DNA of 7,136 bases from positions 7,733-14,868 of the forward strand of contig DEHY01000178.1 of assembly GCA_002352185.1 (NCBI GenBank). Reading direction: 5' to 3'. Of the stretch, positions 1 through 5,897 are shown piece after piece; position 1 is the stretch's first letter; every line of letters starts with the position of its first letter. This DNA comes from Competibacteraceae bacterium UBA2788. GTDB lineage: Bacteria > Pseudomonadota > Gammaproteobacteria > Competibacterales > Competibacteraceae. The position numbers were made by a program, and so were the translations under genes. The notes below the pieces were generated by a model. The model had not been told where the DNA came from, did no database searches, and saw only the letters and a program-made list of their open reading frames with translations.

Positions 1-27
1 ATGACAGCAACGCGGATATGAAACCAA

Positions 28-1974
28 ATGCAGATTCCCCTCGGCAATAGTTCTTTGGAGGGTGTGCGGGAGGTGGGTGGCTTTGGCCAGCCGCTGCATA
101 CGCTCTACCCCCAAATTCGGGCCGTGCTGGCCAGCGAATTGGGACCAGAGGCAGCGTGTATACTGGCCGAACCGGTAGTGGATCGCACCGGCAACCGGAT
201 TGACTGGTATACCGAAGGCGATCCCGATGAAAAGCCGGTGCGGTTGCATGCGCTTTCCGAGGATCAGCGTCGGCCTATCCTCGACCGGATCGAAGACTTT
301 CTTGGACGTGGGCGGGAACTGGCCGAACGCTATGCAGCTTCCGCCGATCCGCGCCGGGTGCAACTGGGTGCGATCCTGCAAGCGGTGCTGCACCCTCCGG
401 CTGAAACCGATATTTTCCTGATCAGCGGTCAACCCGTGATGATCGGGTGGGGCTTTGCGCTGGATCGACCCTGGGAATTAACAGCAAGCCCGGTGCGTCG
501 TCCAGCAACACCGATGGCCGAGTCCGCCGCCGCGCCACGCGATGTGGCATTGCCGGACATCGCCATGCCTGAACTCACCAGCGCCGCCCCGCTGGAGCCG
601 GTTCCGGCCTCTGCATCGCAGCCGGTCATTGAACAACGTGAGAAAGCGCCGCCTCCCCTGCCCACGCTGGAACCGGTACCGCTGAAACCAGCGCCCGTTC
701 TGCCCGCGCAGCCGCTACCACCGCAACCTGAACCCGTTCCGCCCTCCGAACCCACGCCAGCGGCGGTCACCGTTAGTCCGCTGCCCCGTTCGGAACCCGA
801 ACCCAACTCCGCGCCGGTTTCATCGTTGCGTTATGTCGTGGTGGGTTCACGCTATTTCTGGGGCGTATTCGCGTTTGCGGTGCTGCTGGCCGTAGTTGCG
901 GCATTCTGGCTGGCGATGGGCCGCCCGTCGCCACAATCCACAGTTGGCGCGATGCTGGCGCCATTGTCGGATACCGAACCGGATCCCGCCTTGACCGAGG
1001 CCCAGCGCACCGAGCGAGAATTACGCACCCGGCTTGAATCCCTGCTGGTGCAACTCGCCGAGCGGCGCGGTCAATGCTCGCCGCCGGCTCGATCCAGCTC
1101 ATCCGACGCAGCGGCGGCCAGTCCCGCCATTCGTGGATCAGAACGCACGGCTGTGATTCCATCCGCACCCGCCAAGCCGGCGGCTGGCTCCAATCATGGC
1201 GAGCGCTCTACGGTTGCGCCGCCGCAAGCAGGCGTAGATGCCGGCGGACGCATCAAGCCGCCGCCAGGGATGGAAAGTTTGGAAGCTGCCCCTGCCAAAG
1301 CCGGGCGCGAGATTCCGCCTGCCCTCTCTACCCGCAGCGCCGACAGCGAACCGGAATCATCGCCGCCACCGGCCCTGGCGCCACCGCCGGTCGGGGTTAA
1401 CCCTGTCGTTACCGCCACGCCGCCGCCGACTGCTCCCACTTCTCGACCACCCACCGCCGGGGAATCGCTGGATCGCAGTCTGGAAGAAGCGCTGGCGGCG
1501 CCGCCAAAACGGCCACCGCCGACTGCGCCGCCGGTCAAGGCGGATCCCACGCCCGAGGAACGCCGGGAATTTGCCAGCCGTATGTCCGCGACCGGCGCGG
1601 CGACCGGTGAAATCACCGCAACGCTGTTATGGAACAGTGCGGGCGATCTCGATCTGGTGGTGCGCTGTCCGTCCGGTCAGCAACTCGACTACCGCAATTC
1701 GTCCGGCTGCGGAGGCACACTGGACGTGGACGCCAACGCCGTCCGCACCGGACTGAGCGAGCGGCCGGTAGAAAACGCATTCTGGCCGGCGGGCAAGGCT
1801 GCGCCGGGCAACTACGAAATCGCGGTGCGTTACGCCCCACGCAAGGATGAGCAAAATCCTGGGGAAACGCCGTTTCAGGTGCGCTTGAGCCGAGGCGGTC
1901 AAGAGTCGGTGTTCAAGGGTGCAATCCGGCCCAACACGCTGACGCCGGTCACGACCTTCACCGTTGAACGTTGA
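28..1974 (+). CDS. SrfA-like single-pass membrane protein with C-terminal YfaP/DUF2135-like domain
   Basis: The 648-residue product is predicted to sit in the inner membrane. Residues 1-150 form a compact domain with RIDWY at 57-61 and GQPVMIGWGF at 134-143. From memory these resemble the N-terminal domain of SrfA virulence-associated proteins, whose biochemical role is unknown. Residues about 165-265 are rich in Pro, Ala and Glu. A membrane helix follows at about 276-298, then a charged helix (322-349) ending at Cys350, then a second Pro/Ala-rich stalk to about 515. The last 120 residues start with a TLLWNSAGDLDLVV motif (532-545) and contain GGTLDVDAN (562-570), like the beta-sandwich of the YfaP/DUF2135 family. 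This part is probably periplasmic, and Cys547 and Cys561 could form a disulfide. The ATG at 28 is the first start after an in-frame stop at 19-21; its ribosome site is weak. An upstream gene may end at 21 or, in another frame, at 50. The reading frame is confident; the family name is moderately so. Confidence 0.75.
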   Translation: MQIPLGNSSLEGVREVGGFGQPLHTLYPQIRAVLASELGPEAACILAEPVVDRTGNRIDWYTEGDPDEKPVRLHALSEDQRRPILDRIEDFLGRGRELAERYAASADPRRVQLGAILQAVLHPPAETDIFLISGQPVMIGWGFALDRPWELTASPVRRPATPMAESAAAPRDVALPDIAMPELTSAAPLEPVPASASQPVIEQREKAPPPLPTLEPVPLKPAPVLPAQPLPPQPEPVPPSEPTPAAVTVSPLPRSEPEPNSAPVSSLRYVVVGSRYFWGVFAFAVLLAVVAAFWLAMGRPSPQSTVGAMLAPLSDTEPDPALTEAQRTERELRTRLESLLVQLAERRGQCSPPARSSSSDAAAASPAIRGSERTAVIPSAPAKPAAGSNHGERSTVAPPQAGVDAGGRIKPPPGMESLEAAPAKAGREIPPALSTRSADSEPESSPPPALAPPPVGVNPVVTATPPPTAPTSRPPTAGESLDRSLEEALAAPPKRPPPTAPPVKADPTPEERREFASRMSATGAATGEITATLLWNSAGDLDLVVRCPSGQQLDYRNSSGCGGTLDVDANAVRTGLSERPVENAFWPAGKAAPGNYEIAVRYAPRKDEQNPGETPFQVRLSRGGQESVFKGAIRPNTLTPVTTFTVER

Positions 1975-1984
1975 GAAACTTGCC

Positions 1985-2320
1985 ATGAATGGACAGGAGC
2001 AGGGCCAATTTACGATATACGCCGCCGAGGCGGCCATTCCCCGCTATCAGCGCGCCTGGGTTTGGGGCTTGGCGGCGCTGGCGATTCTGGGTTGTGGTCT
2101 CGCCGCCGGTTGGCTGCTCGGCGGTGCCGGTGCTGGCTTCAGGGATGGAACGCGACCCACTGTTCGGTCGTCAGTGGATAGCGGGGCGCTACTCACCCGC
2201 CAACAGGCAGCCAACCAGGAATTGCGCGCCCGCATCGCTCGGCTGGAGCAGGCGCTGCGCGGTGATGCCTGCGGCGCTGCGGCGCTGGAGACCCTGCTAC
2301 CACCGCCGGCAGGCCGTTGA
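1985..2320 (+). CDS. Small single-pass membrane protein with coiled-coil segment, partner of the SrfA-like protein
   Basis: I do not recognise this 111-residue protein as a named family. It has a short polar N-terminus, one clear membrane helix at about 24-46, a spacer of about 22 residues, and a charged helix at about 69-92 (QELRARIARLEQAL) suited to a coiled coil. Cys96 and a Pro-rich end (LLPPPAGR) follow. This layout matches residues 276-350 of the upstream protein, including the heptad-like QxxxxELRxR pattern, so the two may pair through their helices in the membrane or periplasm. The ATG at 1985 is chosen because GAGAA lies 7 bases upstream. A TTG at 1964 in the same frame would overlap the previous gene by 11 bases and lacks a good ribosome site. 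The gap to the upstream stop is 10 bases, so the two genes are probably co-transcribed. It could be a truncated relative of the upstream gene, but no remnant of the missing parts follows it. Confidence 0.65.
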   Translation: MNGQEQGQFTIYAAEAAIPRYQRAWVWGLAALAILGCGLAAGWLLGGAGAGFRDGTRPTVRSSVDSGALLTRQQAANQELRARIARLEQALRGDACGAAALETLLPPPAGR

Positions 2321-2379
2321 TACTTCTCGCTGGAAAGCCTCGGATTACGTATAAAGCAACCAACTGATGTGCGACAATC

Positions 2380-2397
2380 GAAGTAATCGTTTACATC
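2380..2397. promoter_or_regulatory. Candidate LacI/GalR-type operator upstream of the repressor gene
   Basis: The 18-base sequence GAAGTAATCGTTTACATC is an imperfect palindrome: seven of nine position pairs are complementary and the centre is CG. That is the usual form of LacI/GalR-family operators, where a hinge-helix leucine enters the central CpG step. The site ends 28 bases before the TTG start of the adjacent lacI-type gene, in a 105-base gap without another gene, so autorepression is the natural inference. Weak promoter candidates upstream are TATAAA at 2350-2355 and a TG-extended GACAAT at 2373-2378; neither has a convincing -35 box. No rho-independent terminator is visible in the gap. 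Confidence 0.45.
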
Positions 2398-2410
2398 ATG
2401 CTGGTGAATC

Positions 2411-2417
2411 AAGAGGG
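2411..2417 (+). promoter_or_regulatory. Ribosome binding site that selects the TTG start of the LacI-type gene
   Basis: AAGAGGG lies 8 bases before the TTG at 2426 but only 2 bases before the alternative TTG at 2420. The spacing therefore favours the downstream TTG, which also gives the family-typical N-terminus MAKIKEVAEYARVS. The ATG at 2398 is in another frame and opens only a 13-codon reading frame. Confidence 0.6.
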
Positions 2418-2425
2418 TATTGCTG

Positions 2426-3415
2426 TTGGCAAAAATTAAAGAGGTTGCCGAGTACGCCAGGGTATCGGTAGCGTCGGTATCGCGGGTTATGGCGGGCCAT
2501 ACCGGGGTCACTGCGGCGACCCGTCAACGGGTGCTGGACGCCATCAAGGCGCTGGATTACCGACCGGATTTGGCGGCGCGGCGGCTGCGCTCACGCCGCA
2601 CCGACACCGTCGGTCTGATCGTCTCGGACATTCGCAACCCGTTCTTCACCGAAGTCAGCCGCGCCGTCGAGGACATCGCCTACCAGAACCGGATGCGAGT
2701 GATTCTCTGCAACGCCGACGAAGACCCGGAAAAGGAGGCGTTCTACCTGGACCTGATGCGGGATGAAAACGTCAGTGGGGTCATTCTATCGCCGACGCTA
2801 CCGACGCTGGCCCGCTTCCGTCTGGACGATTATCCGTTTCCGGTGGTGCTGGTTGACCGCTGCGACCGCGATACCGCTGCGGATGCCGTGGTGTTGGATA
2901 ATTCGGACTCGGCGTACCGCCTGACTTCGCATCTGATCGAACAAGGCCACCGGCGGATTGCCTTTATCTACGGCGCGACCAGCGCCACCGGTCGGCAGCG
3001 GCATGAAGGTTATGCGACAGCGATGGCGACTCATGGACTGGAAACACTGGCTAAAGCCGTGCCGGCAACTGTTGATGCCGCACGCAGCGCCGCTGGGGAA
3101 TGGATCAGTCGCCGACCCTTGCCCGATGCGCTGGTAGCCAGCAACGGTTTGTTCCTGCTTGGGGTGACGGAGGCTTTGCAGGCTGCGAAACTGCGGTTTC
3201 CCAATCAGATTGCGCTGGCCGGGTTTGACGACCTGCCCTGGACCCGGCTGGTGGAGCCGGGCATCACCGTCATCGCCCAGCCAACTTACGACCTCGGACG
3301 GGCCGCCATCGATCTGTTGTTGCAGCGGATCGCCCAGCCCGCCCAGGCGATGCGGCGGGTGATGTTACGGGGGGAACTGCGGGAACGGGGATCGAGCGCG
3401 AAACGGAGCGCGTAA
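2426..3415 (+). CDS. LacI/GalR-family transcriptional regulator
   Basis: This 329-residue protein has the normal length and layout of a LacI-family repressor. The N-terminal helix-turn-helix covers residues 3-24 (IKEVAEYARVSVASVSRVMAG). The hinge helix at 48-57 includes Leu54, the residue that in this family intercalates at the operator centre. The rest is a periplasmic-binding-protein-like effector domain with the usual landmarks: SDIRNPFF (67-74), VDR (143-145), the GRQRHEGY region (189-196), ASNG (238-241) and GFDDLPWTRLVEPGITVIAQP (266-286). The ligand is probably a sugar or related small molecule, but it cannot be named from sequence, and no sugar transport or catabolic gene is in the window to suggest one. 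A candidate operator lies just upstream. The gene uses a TTG start; beginning at the TTG at 2420 would add two residues. It converges on the rnf operon, with only two bases between its stop and the stop of the rnfG remnant. Confidence 0.93.
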   Translation: MAKIKEVAEYARVSVASVSRVMAGHTGVTAATRQRVLDAIKALDYRPDLAARRLRSRRTDTVGLIVSDIRNPFFTEVSRAVEDIAYQNRMRVILCNADEDPEKEAFYLDLMRDENVSGVILSPTLPTLARFRLDDYPFPVVLVDRCDRDTAADAVVLDNSDSAYRLTSHLIEQGHRRIAFIYGATSATGRQRHEGYATAMATHGLETLAKAVPATVDAARSAAGEWISRRPLPDALVASNGLFLLGVTEALQAAKLRFPNQIALAGFDDLPWTRLVEPGITVIAQPTYDLGRAAIDLLLQRIAQPAQAMRRVMLRGELRERGSSAKRSA

Positions 3416-3417
3416 GA

Positions 3418-3519
3418 TTATGCTTTCGTTGCCGGGGCGGGAGTGAACAATAGTGTGCGATGAGTCTGGACATACTCCAGAAATTTACGAGTGGCCTTGA
3501 CCACGGCGCACGGCGTCAG
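3418..3519 (-). pseudogene. Orphan C-terminal fragment of a second rnfG copy
   Basis: Read on the minus strand, the bases following the rnfE stop encode, in a different frame, a 33-residue tail ending in TAA at 3418-3420. It contains AVVKATRKFLEYVQTHR, against AVVRATRKFLEYVQTHR in the intact RnfG of this window (residues 184-200). The match includes TP two residues before AVV and a similar LF-P-A ending. The fragment opens with LTP across the rnfE stop codon, and weaker similarity (GRSLTP against GATITP) may reach to 3528, inside rnfE. There is no suitable start codon with a ribosome site, and the flavin-bearing Thr and all upstream domains are missing, so it is very unlikely to be functional. 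Its end lies two bases from the end of the convergent LacI-type gene. Confidence 0.8.
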
Positions 3520-4208
3520 GCTCCGGCCTCCCGTGGGCCAGCGATTGCCACTGCCGGTTTAATCCGACGTTGGGCGCGGGCATCGAACACGTTCTTGACG
3601 GCGATCAGACAGCCCAGCCCGATGAACGCGCCCGGCGGCAAAATCGCCAGCAGGAAGCCACGATAATCGCTGGCCAAATGCAGGGTCAGATGCTTGCCCC
3701 ATTCACCGAACAGTAAATCCGCCTGGCTGAACAGCGTCCCTTGTCCGAGCGATTCCCGCAATGCGCCCAGGAGCGCTAACGCCAGCGTCATCCCCAAACC
3801 AGTGGCGATGCCGTCCATGCCTGATTTCAACATCCCGTGCTTACAGGCAAATGATTCGGCGCGGCCCAGAACACAACAATTGGTGACGATCAGCGGGATG
3901 AAAATGCCCAGCGCCGTGTAAAGACCCGGCAGAAAACCACGGATCGCCAGTTCTACGGCAGTCACCACACAGGCGATGACCATGATGAACACCGGAATCC
4001 GCACCTCTGGCCGCACCAGATTACGGCTCAGCGAGATGGCGACATTGGAGATAAACAACGCCAGCGTGGTCGCCAGCCCCATGCCCACGCCGTTGACTAC
4101 CGAATTTGAAGTCGCCAGCAGCGGACACAGGCCCAGCAGCACCACAAAACCGGTGTTCTGGGTCCACACGCCGTCCTTAAGGATTTTCAAATAGCCCGTT
4201 TCGCTCAT
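3516..4208 (-). CDS. rnfE: Rnf electron transport complex subunit E
   Basis: RnfE is an integral inner-membrane subunit of the Rnf complex and is related to NqrD. The 230-residue protein is of normal length and has about six hydrophobic membrane segments. Conserved sites include LCPLLATSNS with Cys28, and TNCCVLGRAE with Cys111 and Cys112. In the family, one cysteine from each of these two sites, with the matching pair in RnfA, holds a membrane-embedded iron-sulfur cluster that passes electrons across the bilayer. The ATG at 4208 has a good ribosome site and lies 13 bases after the rnfG stop. The last ten residues (AIAGPREAGA) lie where the rnfG-like remnant begins in another frame, so the very end of this protein may have been reshaped by recombination. 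rnf operons in relatives often continue with nth; here a convergent lacI-type gene follows instead. Confidence 0.95.
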   Translation of the reverse strand: MSETGYLKILKDGVWTQNTGFVVLLGLCPLLATSNSVVNGVGMGLATTLALFISNVAISLSRNLVRPEVRIPVFIMVIACVVTAVELAIRGFLPGLYTALGIFIPLIVTNCCVLGRAESFACKHGMLKSGMDGIATGLGMTLALALLGALRESLGQGTLFSQADLLFGEWGKHLTLHLASDYRGFLLAILPPGAFIGLGCLIAVKNVFDARAQRRIKPAVAIAGPREAGA

Positions 4209-4217
4209 GGATTATGG

Positions 4218-4223
4218 CTCCTT
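4218..4223 (-). promoter_or_regulatory. Ribosome binding site of rnfE overlapping the rnfG stop
   Basis: AAGGAG on the minus strand sits 9 bases before the rnfE ATG and shares two bases with the rnfG TAA stop. It supports the start at 4208 and implies that rnfG and rnfE are translated from one message. Confidence 0.6.
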
Positions 4224-4857
4224 AACCGGCTGCCCCGGCTGGGGCGAACAACTGCTCGCGATGAGTTTGGACATATTCCAGGAACTTGCGGGTGGCCCTG
4301 ACCACGGCGCGGGGGGTAATGGTCGCGCCAGTGAGCTGATCAAACGCGCCGCCGTCCTTCTTGACCTTCCAGCGCTCCGGCTGAGGATCGCCGAGTGACT
4401 TGCCCGCGAAAGCCAGAATCCAGGGCGAGCGCTTCTCCTCAATGTAATCTCCCAAACCCGGCGTTTCCTTGTGCGCCAGCACCCGCACCCCGGCCAGCGT
4501 ACCGTCGGCGTACACGCCGATCAGCAGTTGAATCGGCCCGCTGTAGCCGTCCGGCGCGGTCGGTGTGGCGAACAGCGCTACCGGCTGGCCGTTCTTGCGC
4601 GCCCGGTAGACTGTCACCGGCTGGTCGGTCCCCAGCCATTCCGGCGCGACCACCTCGACATGATCATCGGTGATGCGATTATCGTAACGATCCGCCGGCA
4701 CCAACTGGTTCAGGCTGGACTCCAACGCCTTCTGCTGCGCTTCGGCAATGATGTCCCTGGTGCTGCTGTAGGTCATCACCACTAAACCGGTCCACACGGC
4801 GGCGAAACCAATCAGAATCGCTGCGGCGCTGCTCATGCTGCGTGCGAGGGTCTTCAT
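4222..4857 (-). CDS. rnfG: Rnf electron transport complex subunit G (covalent FMN subunit)
   Basis: RnfG is a membrane-anchored, mostly periplasmic flavoprotein related to NqrC that relays electrons within the Rnf complex. The 211-residue product has one N-terminal membrane helix at about 11-29, then an FMN-binding domain. The flavinylation motif is DQLTGATIT at 173-181; by analogy with RnfG/NqrC and their ApbE-dependent modification, FMN should be esterified to Thr179. The conserved KETPGLGDYIE segment is at 130-140. The start at 4857 gives the normal length, has GGAGAG 8 bases upstream (4866-4871), and overlaps the rnfD stop as ATGA. The frame stays open upstream to 5250, but that extension runs inside rnfD in another frame and is not real. 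The coding sequence of the last 30 or so residues is partly duplicated downstream of rnfE. Confidence 0.95.
   Translation of the reverse strand: MKTLARSMSSAAAILIGFAAVWTGLVVMTYSSTRDIIAEAQQKALESSLNQLVPADRYDNRITDDHVEVVAPEWLGTDQPVTVYRARKNGQPVALFATPTAPDGYSGPIQLLIGVYADGTLAGVRVLAHKETPGLGDYIEEKRSPWILAFAGKSLGDPQPERWKVKKDGGAFDQLTGATITPRAVVRATRKFLEYVQTHREQLFAPAGAAG
4258..4310 (-). repeat. Direct repeat: rnfG 3' segment duplicated at 3457-3509
   Basis: These 53 bases at the 3' end of rnfG match 3457-3509 at 46 positions without gaps and in the same orientation. The match weakens on both sides, although the encoded similarity continues toward both stop codons. The two copies are 801 bases apart and flank the whole of rnfE. 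Recombination between them would remove rnfE and leave rnfG in frame with the alternative C-terminal tail. Confidence 0.85.
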
Positions 4858-5897
4858 GCCCGCCGCTCTCCGAATACGCGAGGCCGGGTATAGAGATCGA
4901 TGGTGGGCGCGGCGATGTTCATCAGCAGCACCGCAAACGCCACCCCGTCGGGATAGCCGCCGAACGCACGGATGATATAGACCAGGATGCCGATCCCCAC
5001 CCCGTAGATCAGCCGTCCGCGCGGCGTGGCGCTGGCGGTAACAGGATCGGTGGCGATGAAGAACGCGCCATAGATGGCCGCTCCGCTCCACAGATGAAAC
5101 CAGGGCGGCGCATAGTGCTGCGGATCGATGAGATAGAACACGGTCGCGATCACCGCCAGTCCGCCCAGCATCCCGGACGGGATTTGCCAGGCCGCCGCAC
5201 GGATGTAGACCAGCCACAGCCCACCCACCAGAAAACCCAGCGCTGCCCATTCCCAGCCATGGCCGGCGACGATGCCAAACACCGGGCTGTTGCGAACCTC
5301 GGTTACGGTCAGACCCAATCCCAGCTTGGTGCGCAGTATGTCGAGCGAGGTAGCGCCGGTCAGCGCGTCCGGCGCGAACCGGGCCGGCAGCACGCCGCTA
5401 AAAATGGCTTGCAGCGTCTCCAGCAGGGTCATGGCGTGCGCTTGATCGATGCCATGCGGGATTAGCCAGGTACTCATCTCGCGCGGGAACGAAACCAGCA
5501 GCACCACATAACCGACCATCGCCGGATTGAAAGGATTGTAACCCAGCCCGCCGTAGAGATGCTTGGCGACGACAATGGCGAACAGGATTCCCAGCGTGGT
5601 CAACCACCACGGCGCCAGCGGTGGCAACGACACTGCCAGCAACCAAGCAGTAACCACGGCGCTGTAGTCGCCCAAATACAGCGCCAGCGGTTTGCCCCGC
5701 GCCGCGAGCAACGCAGCTTCGGCGGCTAACGCCATGATGGTGGCGATGACCAGATTAACCAGCACGCCCCAACCGAAAAACCAGGCCAATGCCGCGATGC
5801 CAGGCAACATGGCATAGAGTACCCGGCGCATCACTAGGCCGACGCTGGTGTCCAGCAACACAAACGGGGAAGTGACCGTCTTGAACCGCATCGCCAT
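4854..5897 (-). CDS. rnfD: Rnf electron transport complex subunit D (covalent FMN subunit)
   Basis: RnfD is the large, multi-pass inner-membrane subunit of the Rnf complex, related to NqrB, and is thought to take part in ion translocation. The 347-residue protein is of normal length and strongly hydrophobic, with roughly ten membrane segments expected from the family. Landmarks are KHLYGGLGYNPFNPAMVGYV (112-131), the flavinylation motif DALTGATS (177-184) in which Thr183 should carry FMN, and TDPVTASATPRGRLIYGVG (283-301). The ATG at 5897 follows the rnfC TAA with no base between, which implies translational coupling. A second ATG two codons later (5891) is an alternative start. The stop overlaps the rnfG start by four bases. 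Confidence 0.95.
   Translation of the reverse strand: MAMRFKTVTSPFVLLDTSVGLVMRRVLYAMLPGIAALAWFFGWGVLVNLVIATIMALAAEAALLAARGKPLALYLGDYSAVVTAWLLAVSLPPLAPWWLTTLGILFAIVVAKHLYGGLGYNPFNPAMVGYVVLLVSFPREMSTWLIPHGIDQAHAMTLLETLQAIFSGVLPARFAPDALTGATSLDILRTKLGLGLTVTEVRNSPVFGIVAGHGWEWAALGFLVGGLWLVYIRAAAWQIPSGMLGGLAVIATVFYLIDPQHYAPPWFHLWSGAAIYGAFFIATDPVTASATPRGRLIYGVGIGILVYIIRAFGGYPDGVAFAVLLMNIAAPTIDLYTRPRVFGERRA

Noticed and set aside
1..50. Possible tail of an upstream gene, ending at 21 or at 50 in different frames
   Set aside because: Too few codons remain to choose a frame or recognise a product.
1194..1616. Gly/Ala/Ser-rich frame on the minus strand within the SrfA-like gene
   Set aside because: It is the complement of the Pro/Ala-rich stalk codons, a low-complexity artefact.
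2317..2355. TTGATA (2317-2322) with TATAAA (2350-2355) as a promoter pair
   Set aside because: The spacing of 27 bases is too long for a sigma-70 promoter.
3460..3666. Two + strand frames (3460 and 4207) with similar peptides (MSLDI.Q..., then DHGA)
   Set aside because: The similarity is the reverse-strand shadow of the duplicated rnfG end, not a + strand gene family.
4858..5250. N-terminal extension of rnfG upstream of 4857
   Set aside because: It overlaps rnfD in another frame and has no family similarity. The ATG at 4857 has a good ribosome site and gives the usual RnfG length.
4842..5465. 207-codon open frame on the + strand opposite rnfD
   Set aside because: It is antisense to a well-supported membrane protein gene, is rich in Arg, Gln and His, and has no recognisable domain.
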